From Ischnura elegans (lineage: Eukaryota > Arthropoda > Insecta > Odonata > Coenagrionidae): a DNA stretch of 64,000 nucleotides. The stretch lies in the NCBI RefSeq assembly GCF_921293095.1, contig NC_060253.1:74375992-74439991 (forward strand). Reading direction: 5' to 3'. Under the pieces are notes generated by a model that saw nothing but the letters and a program-made list of their open reading frames with translations, had not been told where the DNA came from and searched no databases. Positions 22,806 to 35,882 of the stretch are shown here, piece after piece; positions within the stretch are counted from its first letter, which is position 1; each line of letters opens with the position of its first letter. The position numbers and the translations under genes are program-made.

Positions 22806-22949
22806 ATGTCTTATAACCTAAAACATATTCCAAGCTGCCACACCCAGAAAGTGTGCCTTGTTCAGGCCAACCCCCCTTTCCCTCATGCAAGGCAGTGGCA
22901 TCAAGTCTCAATAATGAGATTTTGTTCTTTGTAGTAAGTATATGCTTAA

Positions 22950-23267
22950 CACATTCAATGCGGGCCCTATTTTCATGAACGTCATCGGAATCGGCCGATA
23001 AAATAAGAAAGAAAAATAGAGAGAGGTTTTCGCACCATAACTTCAGTTCAAATACTGTTATTGCTATTTACAAACGGCACACATGGGTCAAAAGAGGGAA
23101 GCTTGCTTAAGGCCTTGCACATGATCGAAAGACTCAGAAGTGGATAATAGTCACGTACGGAGGCGGAGAAAGGTCCGCTGTCCGACCGGCAGAGCACGTC
23201 AATTGACGTGCTCCGTATCTCGGCTTGGACTGGACCACGTCAATTGACATGATCCGTGCTGAATGTG
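22950..23267. mobile_element. piggyBac-like MITE, 318 bp
   Basis: Flanked by TTAA (22946-22949) and TTAT (23268-23271), one base off a TTAA duplication. The ends are CACATTCAATGC at the left and CACATTCAGCAC read inward from the right. Near the right end are two copies of a palindrome, CACGTCAATTGACGTG (23195-23210) and CACGTCAATTGACATG (23236-23251). A TA duplication with one more terminal base (mariner style) is the alternative reading. Confidence 0.65.
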
Positions 23268-23271
23268 TTAT

Positions 23272-24883
23272 TATTACATTATTTGGAAGTAGACTTGGTG
23301 CCCTACATCAGCTCGTGAGACATAATCACAAGATAGAAAAACTGTAAAATGAAAAGCTTTTCACCACATACTATTCAACTACCTGTGTCCAAGTGTACCC
23401 TCACTCCCATTAGATCTACCCAATCCTTCTCCTTGCACCGAGTTCGACCAACCAAATACAAATTTGCAATGATCCTTGGACCCAGGGGTGGTCTGGCCAG
23501 GTCGGCTGGTCAGCGATCGCCTAGGGCCCAGAGCTTAGGGGACCCCCGCAATGCTCGCAATGTCTATCGTGAAGCGTGTAGAAAAAGTGTAATAAAAAGA
23601 CCCAAGAGTACTTGAACCACAGTATTTTTTGTCATTATAAAATCTTACGTTTTCATAGGATGCTTTACTTACGACATACTCTGTGTAATAAGATTATATA
23701 AAAAATAAAATAAAGGTGTCAGAAGATATAAGAACTTGATGCTTTTCAAAGGGTTATTCAAAAAGACTGTTTTAGAGGTTTTTTTTCAGAACGGCTTCAA
23801 GGAAAAAATACACTAAATAATAGATAACAGAACCATCAAGCATTATTATTTTTTATAAGCTGTGAAATTCTCACTTTTCATTATATTTTTTCTAAAGAAA
23901 TTGCTATTTTTTATTAACTTTTTTCTGGATTTTATCTGAAAACATTTTCCTGGGGGAGGACCCCTGAATGCCACATCCAAAGCATTTAAAGCCTGAATCA
24001 TCATTTTTTCCATCATTTCCAAGGGACAGCTCCAGCAATGGCAGAAAAAAATACCATTTCTCATGACCCTTTTCGGCAATGGCTCGCAGGATGGGATTTC
24101 TATCCCTTTTTCCATCACTCAGCACGTCCCATCTTGTAGAGAACATGAAATATGAATTAGGCTTACTTTTCTATCACTGAAACCATAGTTGGCAATGTCC
24201 TTCAGCCAATCAGAATGCACTAACAGCGATTGTTATGCTATGCTTGGCTTTTAATTGAACAACAATTGTAAATAGTTGTGTAAAACAGAATGTGATGGTA
24301 AAGCAATGGAAAAAGGTACGGTGGTTATGACCGCGTGATTCAGAAAATGATGGTTTGAGTGATCACTGATCTTTCAGTCCCTGAAAACTTATTGCTGGAA
24401 CTATCACTCAAAGGAATGGAAAAAATTATTGTATGATTCAGGCATGAGCCTAATACATATTTCATGTTCTTTAGGAATAATACCTGCTGGCTGATGCCTA
24501 AAGTTCAAAATTGGTCATACTCATCACGACTGGGGTTGTTCACTCAGACCCAAAATTGCAATTCATTAAAATAATTTGGTAGATGGAAGGGAAAGATAAG
24601 TTGATATAGAAAAAAATCCTCCCATTTGATCATTCTCTGGTATATTGAAAATAAGAAAACACAAAAGTTTAAAACCTTATTTTCATGAGTTAGGGAAATA
24701 GTTATTGTTCTTATGCATTTACTCCTTGATGATTTATCTTTGATTATCAGGGAAATAATTGCTAACAAGAGGGTAAGTAACAATAAGCTACATAAGGCCC
24801 TTGAATGAAAGGAAGAAAGGAGTTCATAGCTAATCAACAGTCAACGGTGACCCACTTAACAAGAGGTCGTGACAACATCAAGA
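23272..24883. other. Intergenic with a transposon end
   Basis: CAGGGGTGGTCTGGCCAGG near 23485 looks like the terminus of another CAGNGG-ended element, continuing through CGATCGCCTAGGGCCC. I could not place its partner end. The rest is AT-rich. Confidence 0.4.
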
Positions 24884-25199
24884 CAGAGGCGAACTCAGCA
24901 TCAATTATAAAGGGTGTCATGACCTGGGCCTGGGGAGTATGGAATACCCCCCACGAGAGAGGGCAGTTCTCCCCTAAAAAATGTTTATAAAATACATACT
25001 CATTTTTCAACATATTTTGGGGCCGAAAATTTCGGATGAACTCTTGACAACAGATGAAATTGAACAATTTTAGATAAATAAAATTCCAACTTTTCTCACG
25101 TTTAGGACTTGTAGCCATGCATTTACATACCTTTACAAGGATACAAAAATTATTAAACTAATAAAAATAAAATTATGACCCCCCCTAAATATGCCACTG
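24884..25199. mobile_element. hAT-like MITE, 316 bp
   Basis: The flanks CATCAAGA (24876-24883) and CATGAAGA (25200-25207) match at 7 of 8. The ends are CAGAGGCGAACTC at the left and CAGTGGCATATTT read inward from the right. Confidence 0.65.
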
Positions 25200-25363
25200 C
25201 ATGAAGACACCCGTGAAAGAGTTAAGGCAGTCAATTTTCCAATATGAATTCATCAAGAAGTAGGTGATGGAGCAAAAAATAGAAAAATATGGATCTTCAT
25301 TTTTCAATTTCTACCACAATAAAAGTAATGGTTGAACAAGCCCATTCTTTTTAGTATCTACGT

Positions 25364-25420
25364 CAGTGGCGTAACTATGGGGGGATGAGGGGATGTATCC
25401 CCCCCAAAGCCTCTGAGAAA
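25364..25420 (+). mobile_element. Left end of a CAGTGGCGTA transposon
   Basis: It starts CAGTGGCGTAACTATGGGGG, as do the other CAGNGGC-ended elements in the window. No matching right end was found nearby, so it is probably truncated. Confidence 0.4.
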
Positions 25421-28354
25421 TCAAAATATTATCTGAAAATCTTGTATAGATTTGATACATAATAACTACATCTGCTGAAAGTTAAATTTTCTGTCAGCAT
25501 CTAAGCCAGGATAAAGGCATCTGAACCATGACCTGTTGAAAGATTATTATAAACTTTTTGGAAATATATAGTTCCTTTTATGTACTCAAGATTTAAAAGC
25601 ATTTGACATAGGATAGCAAGTGACTTATACCGTCCTTTACTGCTTTCAAAGGAGAGAGACCTAATTACTGGCATACAGAAGGCAACATAGGTAGTTACTA
25701 AACCTAGGTGTGCTAGGTGTCCTAGGTTCAGCTGATTGAAGTCATATGGAAACAATCTTCATTTATGGCAATATACATATTTCCATTGGTCAGTGGGTCA
25801 TCCACCTACCTGAGAGCTGATTTTGATTGGCTGGTTAAAATTAATTTTAATCATTGATAGCATGATGGCTAAAAATTGGATCAATTAGGTGCTAAGCATA
25901 AATTATGTTATTCATTTAGAAGCTTTATGAAAATTTTGCACTCTGTCAACCACAAGATTAAGTGCCAGACTTTACTTACGTACTTTAAGTGCCAGGTCTT
26001 ACTTCCAAGTATCATAAGTCACATGCTTGGAATATTGTGACTACAATTATTTTTTTGACATAAATATTGCTTGAAATTAAAACCTACTTGACCTAAGTCA
26101 ATTTCTCTACTAGTTTGTTGGGCAGCCTTTGCCTTTGTTGCATACTCGATAGCATTTAATTACACTTTGATATGATGTTAGGTTTATTAATATAATTTTT
26201 GCATTTAATTCCCTTGACAAGAACCTAACAGTAAAATAGATTGCATTAATACCTAGGTATGTAATCTCTTAGAAACCTATTATAAATCATAGATAGTGAG
26301 TATCTTGAAAAAACGCCTCTTGCCTACTTCACGTACTCTATAGTTATTTTATGATTTGGAAGACCTGCAAATGTGTTTGCCGATATGAACATCCTGGCAT
26401 GGTACCAGCTCAGTACGCAGCGCTGGTTTGAATTATCGCGGGTAAATATTTCGGGCATTTCGTTGCTCATTTTTTTACCAGCATTAAAAGGTGGAAAATT
26501 TGAGTTTTTGAGGAGTGAGCGATTATTAACTTGAATAAAAGTATATTTAATTGCGCTGCAAGAAACTTGAAGGAAGAATGCATGGTATTTTTTCGTCATT
26601 AGCGGTTGCAGAACTTCTATTCAGGATTTCACTGCCACGATCTCCCTCTTTAAACGTAAACAAAATTTTAATTTGGCGAAACGTAGAGAGCCCCTATGCC
26701 TTTCCAATGATTAATACATTAATATGTATATAATGCATTCATCATGGCCTTCCCATCAATATGTCTCTACATGTATTAATAAGTACACTACTTCACGTAT
26801 TAATAAGTACATGGGAAATTATGGAAAAAATACTGAAGCTTGGGGATAATCAATCTAAGCTGTTCTGTTGTCGTTGAACACGGTATGAGATATTTATTTA
26901 TTTTTACCCAAAGTTCATTTTTTTTTCAAAAGTTAACTCAGAATGTGTGCTTTATTTTTTTAACATTTTCTGACACATATGTAGTAGTACATTGTGGCAT
27001 AAGGTATTAGTATCGTTTAATGATGTCGATGGCCTACATTATTATGGATGTATAAGATAAAACTAAATATTTTAGGAGAACGAAATTAAATCAATTTATC
27101 AATTATATATACGCTCGCGATATGAAAAATGCCTTCAAATAACTGTAACATTACACTTGAGTCTCGCCGCGCAGCGCGCGTGCTCATTAGGGGGACCCGC
27201 CCTCTTAGCCCCCCGTGGGCGCCTTCGCCGCCCAGAGGGGAAAGGTACCCCGTATCTTTAGCGTACCGCGATCTTTCGTACATGCTATGCATATTTTATT
27301 CGAGAAAAAGTGACACGGATGTTTTTTGTTGCAAAAATTTTCCGGTTTATTTTCATGTTGTGAATTTTCGCTAAAATTCGCGATTTCTAAGAAATTCAAA
27401 TAAAACATCTAAAAAATCACCTGGAAGGCTCCCCTCCTCCTCTTCCACTAATTACCCGCCGCGGTAGCCCGGCGCTTATATTAAAAAAAAAAGATCCGAT
27501 TTAAGAATTACTGGTCTCAAAATGTGAGGAAAAAAATATAAAAAAGCACCAGGTTCGTGAGACGACGGATAGTCGTGTCTGAGGCGCCTGTAGGGCCGAA
27601 ATGCACTTACATTGCATGCTTGAGGTTTTCGACCCGGTTAGAACGTTTCCTAAGGTAAAAATGGTATTTTAGAGCCCTCTGGACGAATATTTCAACTGGT
27701 ATGTCGTATCTCGATTTCTTCATTTCACGAATTCTTACATCGGATATTTTTTTGAAACATATAAGCGCAGGTCTAGCGCTACAGCGCGATGGTCATAGGT
27801 TGGTGTGTCAGCTATAGTATACTGTCAAATCGAGCCTTAGCATTGACCCACAGCGTCTGGCATATTTTTTGATATATCGTATGAAAATAAGATTTTCTAT
27901 TAGTTTTCTGTGCTGATGCTTGCACGCATATTATACGAAGATGTGTCGATTTCTGTTGCTATAAACGCTCTGACAGAATTTAGTTTAGCAATAAATTTCT
28001 TACATTGAGGAACAAATTTGTGACCAAGCACCCAAAATATTTTCTTGGGTTTCTTTTCGACACCGTATCCACGCGTAAAAATAGCCAATCGTTCTTCATG
28101 AATATTGAGAATTACCATTTAAGCAATATAAGCAAGCTAGTATCCCCAGTATCCTATCTTATTGGGCCAATGTTGGATCAAGATAGACTTATGGGATTTT
28201 GGGCTTTCATTGGCCATGGGCAGCCAATGAAAGCCCATAATGGCCAAATATTGGCAACCCCACGAAACTCAATATCTAGTGACATTGGTTTTCGCGTGAA
28301 ACTTAATATCGGCTACCGTATTATATTTTTAATGGTTAATCATAGAGTTCTCTA
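25421..28354. other. Intergenic, one GC-rich patch
   Basis: A GC-rich patch at 27160-27250, rich in CpG, and a stretch at 27550-27620 with a hammerhead-like motif stand out from AT-rich sequence. A 15-bp perfect hairpin lies at 28200-28237. No gene is supported. Confidence 0.45.
28200..28237. repeat. Perfect 15-bp hairpin
   Basis: TGGGCTTTCATTGGC, an 8-base loop CATGGGCA, then the exact reverse complement of the arm. It is short for a microRNA precursor and lies among CCAAT/ATTGG-rich repeats. Confidence 0.7.
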
Positions 28355-28662
28355 ACATGGGCGTACCCAGAATCAAAATTAAATGGGGAGGCAAAACTAG
28401 CCGTGGTCGTTCAAGTTGTAGCTTTTTTGCACAGAAAAGGTTAATGAAACCAAAATTTAAGGAAATTATGACAGAAATTTATTGGTTTTTATAATAATTT
28501 GCTGGAAAAAATAACGATTTCTATTTTACTTCCATGTCTTATAATAATACCATTTTTCTTCAAAAGGAAAATTTGTTCACAACTTTTGTTTTGAACTAAA
28601 TTTATTTTCGCTTCTAGAGGGGAGGCAGTTGTCTCCCCTGCCCTCCGCTGGATAGGCTCATG
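28355..28662 (+). mobile_element. Non-autonomous element, inverted pair copy 1
   Basis: The ends are CATGGGCGTACCCAG and, read inward from the right, CATGAGCCTATCCAG. The body shares blocks with the opposite-strand copy at 28861-29161, including CAAAATTT, TTGAACTAAATTTATTTTCG and a G/C-rich end. Confidence 0.65.
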
Positions 28663-28860
28663 TTCACTAATACTTTATGCATCAGCGCACACATTTCCAT
28701 GATAGTTTTCCCATTTACAAATTCAAGGCCCACTTGTTTGAGTCCAGAGACACCAATTTTTTCATACACGCTCTATAATAAATATCCGCAGTCACATCAT
28801 TGCTCCCCCCTCCAAGGACGATTGTGGGGGGCTAGTTTCCCCCAGAAGTCAGATATTGGC

Positions 28861-29161
28861 TCATGGGCGTACTCGGCGGGGGGTAGCAGGTGGCAGCAGC
28901 CCCCCCCGGAAGCGAAAATAAATTTAGCTCAAAACGAAAGTTTTGAAAATATTTTCTTTTCAAGAAAGATGATCTCAGCTTAAGATATAGAACTAAAATA
29001 ATAATAATTATTTTTTCAAGCAAAAATTTTAATAACTAATAAAGCGCTGTCATAAATTTCTGAAAATTTTGGTTTCATTATCCTTCACTGTGCTAGAATG
29101 TTACAGCCTGAACGACCACGGTGCCCCCCCCCCTCCTAGTTTTAATCCTGGGTACGCCTTT
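28861..29161 (-). mobile_element. Non-autonomous element, inverted pair copy 2
   Basis: Read on the minus strand it begins AAAGGCGTACCCAGGATT and passes through the block CGTGGTCGTTCAGG shared with copy 1. The + strand left end is CATGGGCGTACTCGG. Two roughly 300-bp inverted copies with a 198-bp spacer could fold into one long hairpin. Confidence 0.65.
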
Positions 29162-32100
29162 GCACTGGCTACGCATTGGTTCTCATCTCATTGCCATCAT
29201 ATACCCAATAAGTGGTGTAAATGAAGAGCCAACACTGCCCAATATTGGGTAGCTATTGGGGCGTAATGTATTCTCCTAACAAAATAAGGTTTACTTTAAC
29301 TCTCTCATTGACTGCCACTGTTGAGTGGGACACCATAAACCACATTTCACAATTGTCTGTTCAACTCGATGTAAACAAAGACCTGGCTATGTTTCCTACT
29401 TTCCGGCTGACAGTAAGCGAATTCCATTCTTCATGAAAGGAGACCTATCGATGTGATTATTTACTTGTGTCATTAGCGACACATTTTTGACCTTGCGTTA
29501 ACGGAATTCCAACTGCACTGCTGCCCTAATTATTCGGCTTATTTCGACACATCAGCTGCTTAATGCCATCGACATGAATGCAGACCCAGTCCTCCGAACA
29601 ATATCTCGCGACATGATCAACAGCCCCTAGTATACAATTTTGTTCGAGAGTCCGTCCGGCACGTAAGCCAGGGACAGGGCTTTGGGTACCCCGAATTTTT
29701 TCCTCTGTAGCGACCGCCCGCCATACATAACCTTCTGGGAGAAAACTAACCTTACGGTACTTAGACTCTGACTTTCGCTGTACCGACTGTTCGCTGAAAG
29801 TTGTGCGCTGAAATCAGGATAAGATCCGAAATTTTCTCAAGATCGAATAATCTCATAATTTACAACCGCCATCAGAAAACTTCTTCACCAAATCCCTCCT
29901 CATTCTCTCTTCCCTCTCTCCCTATATTTAAAAAGAGCGGATGAGTCGGTCATGTAAGTGAAATAATAAGTGATATTTGAGTGTGTTTTTGTTATTTCTT
30001 GTTGAACTTTATCATTTAACCCTTTGTTTACAAATCCAATGTAAAAGGTCTTGTAGACTGTTTTTGAATTTGATGCAAATAAATAAATAATATTAATTAC
30101 CACCGCCAGTGCCCAGAGGTTAATTTTTTTTCGATAAAATCAGGCGGGTTTGGAAAACAAAAAAAAACACCTTCTGAGACCAATCCATAAATAATAACTA
30201 CCGCCGATTCGATGAAAATCGAAAATAACTACACATTTTAACATTTTCCAAATGAAAATCATAGCATATTAAATTAAATTTAATGGTATCCGATGAATGA
30301 AAATTGAAAAAAAAAATTACAGGTGCAGGAAACCCATTTACCACCCAAGCATCCCTCCGAAGCAAATTCCTGGCTATGTGCCTGCTCGGATTAAATACGA
30401 TAGTTAAATGTAACTACGCTTCAGATATAATCTGGGGACAAGATTATAGCCCCCAAAAGTATTAATAATACCGATACGACCTATCATGGACACTTGAAAA
30501 AAATATAAAATTAAAACCTGAATAGATTTCATTCAAATGGGCTCGCTCACCAATTTTTCAGAATGTTGATTACGATAGAATTTAAAAATGTGGATTTGAT
30601 ATTATCCGTTTGTTTATCGTCGCCTTCTTCTTGAGATATTCGTGACGAAAAATCGACGTCGCATTCTAAGAGGAATTGCTGACGTCACGATCTCATGCTG
30701 AGCGAGCTCCGCTTCTTCTCTATTATGTGCATGGGCCTCTCTTGTTTTTTGTACGTAGGACCAAAGGTTTTTAATTTGTTACCTCAGTCATGCTTTATTT
30801 CAAAGTCTTTGAGAAAGGTTTTGCAAAATGCACATTCTTGGCTTCTCACTAAAGAAAGTTTATAACAAATATTGTTATAAAATATTGATGTAAATGAATT
30901 ATAAATACTACTTAAGTTGTTTTTTTCATGTACACACTTAAGCTTTGTTAGTATAGATTATCAAGGTAACACAAAATGAGCTACACTATATGTAAAGCAT
31001 AATGTATTATTATTTTGGATGGTAGCCTCAAACAGGTTATCCTTCGCGGCTACCTAAAATTACTCAATTTTGCTATTGTCATGTAATTTGTGTGTGGAGT
31101 AATAAAATTATTTATTATTCTTTATTTATTATTATTATTCACAGTTTAAATCGTGGGCATGAATGAGTGCACACATAATAGAAAATAGCACTTAGGTGTC
31201 ACAAAATTGATGGGGGAGCAATGAAAAATCATTGGAAAGAGTATATTTGCTTTTGCAATAGCCTTGAAATAGCTCTCGAGGCAAAACAATTATTAGGCTC
31301 TATATTTTATTGTTTGGCGAAAGAAACGGAGCTGAAACACACAAGTATTGCCATGAGAATCATTGAGATCGTCTTCGATATACTCGAGGTGTGAAAGCTG
31401 ACTTTCATGGGAGTGTGTGGCATTGCGATCTCGTACATTTTCCCGTGTTCATTTTTTTCTCCAGAGGATCAGACAGTAGGTGTATGGGTGGCCGACATTG
31501 TCTTCAAGAAACTAGGGCAGTGATGAGCTATGCACCAGAATTGGTCTCGGGAAATGGTGTATTATTTTGTGCTAGAAAATATTTCTTAGCTTTCTCAACG
31601 TCGGAAGATAATTTTCCTTCTCGAACAATAAGGAGACGCACAATATTTCTTAATTACGGTAAGAGGTATGCAGGAGATATTATACTGTTTTAAAGAACAA
31701 AACGTTATATTTAAAACAGAGGAAGATTGCCTGTAACTCAGCAAACAACAATATTCCTTGTCCTCTAACTTGATTCCTCCTAGTTATTACAAAATATACA
31801 ACAGCTTTATTGACTGAAACACCGCTGAAGTTAATATATAATTGCTACTAAATTTTGGGGAACACTCACTGAGTTGACAGAACGGGAAAGGTGAATGCTT
31901 CGATAGCACAATGATAAAATTTAAGTATTTCTGAAAATGATAATATATGTATGCAATTTTATTAACTCAGCTTATGATTCCGGTCCTGACTTCCCAGCAT
32001 ATATTTCGATAGATTTTTCGGTGAATGACGCACGTTGATTTTATAGCGAAGTAAAATAATAGGAAATATCGATTTTCTATAAACCCAAACAACTTTAATG

Positions 32101-32691
32101 AAGCCTGTTTATTTTGAACGAGCATAGGAAACAGAAATTTCGCGTGAACAAATATCATTGTTCGAATGTTCCAGTCAACAAAATGAGTCCATATGTAAAT
32201 TGGGGGAACTCGTTAGTTACTCCATATATTTTGATAAATTTCACAAAATACAGCGAATAATAAGAAATATTCAGTAAGGCACGGACATTGAAGAAACTCA
32301 TGGAACACAATAGCAATATCCCTCATTGAACAGAAAATGGCTTTTCTGTTCTGAAACCCAGGTCACTTGATATCAAATTATTGTAAAAAATATTGGAAGT
32401 GTGAGTTGTGTAAGGAAGTATTCCTTGGCTTTCTCAACCTCAGGAAATATTTTCTTTCTAGTACAATAAGGAAACGCACTACATTTTCTAAAAGTATGAA
32501 CTCTATAACTACTGCCATCACTGAGTGTACTGAATATTGCCATTGTGTTCCATTATGAGCCAAATGGTTAGTTTCTCCTATGAGAACTATCAACTTATTG
32601 TGGTCGGCAAAAGTAACAATCATGTTAAAGAAATGTATTCCATTTCATTATAGCCTGACTTATCATATGACTTCCGTATCTTCTGTCTGAT
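29162..32691. other. Intergenic, local diverged repeats
   Basis: A block near 31565-31665 recurs at 32412-32500 (TTCCTTGGCTTTCTCAAC-like, then ACAATAAGGARACGCAC). An inverted repeat with about 28-base arms spans 32296-32558, with GGAACACAAT at the left and ATTGTGTTCC at the right. No gene is supported. Confidence 0.45.
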
Positions 32692-32960
32692 CAGTGGCGC
32701 CGGCTCCATGGGGCCTGAGAGGGCCCGGGCCCCCTCAAAAGTTCTTTGTGAGGGTGAGGAAAAAAATGTGTCAGGCTTGTCGATTTTCCCCAGAGTGTCC
32801 AGTTATCGAGAGTCGAGTTTTGAGACTTCTAATTTTGATCATATGTCACTTCTAAAATGCTTAAAAAAAAACTTTAAAACTCACTATTTATAAAATTTTC
32901 TGGGGCAAGACCACTGCTATGCCCCCCCCCCCCAATATCTTTTATAACTCGGCACCCCTG
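32692..32960. mobile_element. hAT-like MITE, 269 bp
   Basis: The flanks TGTCTGAT (32684-32691) and TGTCTGAC (32961-32968) match at 7 of 8. The ends are CAGTGGCGCCGGC and, read inward from the right, CAGGGGTGCCGAG. It contains a C run near 32922-32934. Confidence 0.75.
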
Positions 32961-33420
32961 TGTCTGACCACCGGCACCCCTGTGTGGAAACGGGGAGTTC
33001 GAAACGAACCTGAAAACGCGCGTAGTAGAAAACATGACATTAACCTTGGACCAGAGTGGTATGGTCTGAAGAACGTGCGCGCCCCGTCGCGTCGTTCAGT
33101 GAACTCGCTGAAATCCCTCACTGTCCTTGCCAGGGTTTTCCCCGCACTGCGGGAAGCACTCATCGGGACAATGAGAAATGCAGTGGCTGCTTACTCCTTG
33201 AAGGCCCTCCCACGTCCTTTCGAAGGGGCCTTTATCCGACCCTTTCGCACAAGCCTCTTCCTTATCGCGGGCCATCTACCGCTTCCACTTCCTAAATGGC
33301 ATACCGTAAAAAGAAAACACGTGCTAAAAAGAGCACATTCCACTCTCACTGTGGGGTATAGGGTTTTTGCCACTCCGGAAGCCCCCTATGGTTTTCCCCA
33401 TCTTCTTCCAGAATAGGGGT
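32961..33420. other. GC-rich block with an unrecognised 165-codon frame
   Basis: A + strand frame (32919-33416) and a minus strand frame with a single stop (33373 down to 32942) both run through this GC-richer block. Neither shows a domain I recognise. The + frame starts inside the neighbouring MITE, which argues against it. The block could be a transposon remnant, a promoter-type CpG patch or a decayed gene. Confidence 0.3.
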
Positions 33421-35874
33421 ACCCGTGCAACGGTAGTTCAAACCCTTAACTCTAAGTAGGCGGTAAATAGCTAAGAGGACAACTCATTACGCTATTCCGC
33501 GAAGCTTGACCGGGCATATCCACATATCTTTTTGTTATCTGGGTCGCACCTGATTGAAGTTCTGCCGCCTCTCCTCGCACAAAGTAAGGCCTTCAATACC
33601 TCGTAAAGATTTCGAAATTCAATGCATGCTTTCGGTTTTCAATTGAAAGGAATACTTCCCGCTTATTGACTGGATGTGAAGTTGTATAACGGGTTTTTCC
33701 TCCTGAAAAGTAGGAGGTTCGGATTGTTAAATATAAAAGGACCTTTCAGAGCGTAGAAAAGAAAATTTGAATACTTATTATTTTACGTATTTATTTTACG
33801 TATGTGAGAAATGATTCCCAAATATTGCCATCGTAAAACTTAACATTGTCGAAAGTACATTTCCTATATGTAATGTCGGAAAATAAAGTGTAACGCTTCG
33901 ATATGGTGTACTTTACAGTTAAGCTTAAAAAACTTGAAAGTCTATGCCTCAAATTTAGGATGAATCGTTCAAGTATCAAACATGGAAAAAGCTGCACTGC
34001 ATTCTTGATACACCACCAAATTACACTAGGTCCGTATTTAGTTGTTTATTTCATTTCCGTAAGCGTTTTAGCTTTCCGAGTTTTAGCAGAATGTCTTTCG
34101 ATGTATAGCCCAATCATCTCATAAGTTCTTACTAAAGTATTTGAACTACTCTAAAATTCTTACTATAAGAATGATAACATAAATGATTTACATTAAATAA
34201 TAAACATATTAACAGCCAACTAACTTCGGGAATGCTAATTATTTAGCCTTTTTACATACCCTTATTTGGATTAATAAGGTGATAAAAATATAAGAACTGA
34301 AATTAATGCTCAGTCAGATTTTTCGGTGTTGGTAACGGTAGGGTACTAAATTGTAGAGAATATTAAAATATTTAGGCGGTGCAACTCTGAAGAAAATGAC
34401 TGTATTTTTCTTGGAGAACTGCATACATATATTTTCAGCGAGGATATATATTTAATAACACAGAAAAGAGTAGTTTTAGGGTAATCTTAATTCCTGTAGC
34501 AGAGCTCTTCGTATTTAATGGAAACCGCAAGAATGAAAAAATACTTGTTTTGTCATTCCCACTCACAATAATTGGAAAAAGGTGTCCATTCAACTGTTCA
34601 TATTGGGAAAATACTTGAATAATGGAGATGGGGGTCAAGATTCGTGACTTTTGTCCGGGACGGAGAAATTTTTTTATTTTTGGAAAGTCAGTCAATAATG
34701 AATTTGGCATTTTTTCTGATATACGGCGGCTGCCAGCTATAGACTGTTATCCACCCTCGTATTGTACCTTATTTTTCCAAATTAGAAATTTCGCCCATAA
34801 AAAACCACGGAGGGTACTGACCTCTAATAATAAGGTGACTTCCCCTTGGAAAAAAAACAAAATACAACCAAATTTACTCCCAAATAAGATCTAAGAGGGG
34901 TCTTAAAAATAGCCATTAATGTCAAACCGATGCTTATAGCTCAAAGATGCTCTCTCTGAGTATAAGGCCGTACAAGATGCTTCTAGCAGGGTTCAAGCTC
35001 TCAAAATTTCTACTTTAGCTGATAGCGATTGATTGTGGTCATTAAATGTGTCGTGCTGGGGTTCGCAAGTGGGCCTCCAGAGGGAAGAGTCATCAAAACT
35101 TTCCCCAATAGTAAAGAATGGAACTAATGGCAATACGAGAAAGTTCTCAAGGCTTGTTTCAAGATAAATAGAGGGAAAAAACTCATTTTAAGTGTAAGGA
35201 GCTACAAATATATTCGCCAATGCAAGACGATATCCGAGTACATAAGTAACCTAACTCTAACAGGGGAACTCCACAAATAGTGAGAAAAATAGCTGAAAAA
35301 GAAAACTTCAATGACATGATATCCTGTGAGCCACATCTATGGTGTGTGTCAGGGGTTTTATCTGCTCAACGAGAACTTCTGTTCTGCCAAAGTTCAATTA
35401 CGTGGCAAGGGTTATCTCTCACCAAATACGCACCACTACTTCCGCTATTCACCGAACCTAATACGGAACAGGAACTACACGTTGCACAGTAACTACAGAT
35501 TCCGTCTTTGCAAACTGAAATACAAAAAAAAGCTTTTTATTCACTAGTCTTCTTTGCTACTTGCGCTTTCTTGCGGATGACGGTGGAGACATTGAATGCA
35601 AATGCGGATTGTTGCCAACAGACAAAAAAAATTTAGTTGCTCTTTCATTTGATGAATCTTTTATAGATGTAAGATCAGAGTTATAAATATCATAAAGCGT
35701 TAAACCCCACTATTCATTTTGAAAAAACAGACACTTTTGCCCATCTCTTCATGCATCAGGACTACTGGGCATATTTTTCGGTAGCCGATGTAAGCGAAAA
35801 TACACTATTAGCGAGGGCAGCCAGATTTGTGAATCACAAAAAATTACTCCATCGTGAAAATAACAGCCACGAAT
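33421..35874. other. Intergenic, nothing supported
   Basis: AT-rich sequence with only short frames. No repeat with readable ends was found. Confidence 0.5.
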
Positions 35875-35882
35875 CCGGGTAC

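Noticed and set aside
25364-25420. Complete MITE starting at CAGTGGCGTA
   Set aside because: No partner end or target duplication could be found.
28200-28237. microRNA precursor
   Set aside because: The perfect stem is only 15 bp, shorter than the usual precursor, and lies in repeat-like sequence.
32919-33416. 165-codon + frame as a gene
   Set aside because: Its start lies inside a MITE with readable target duplications, and no domain is recognisable.
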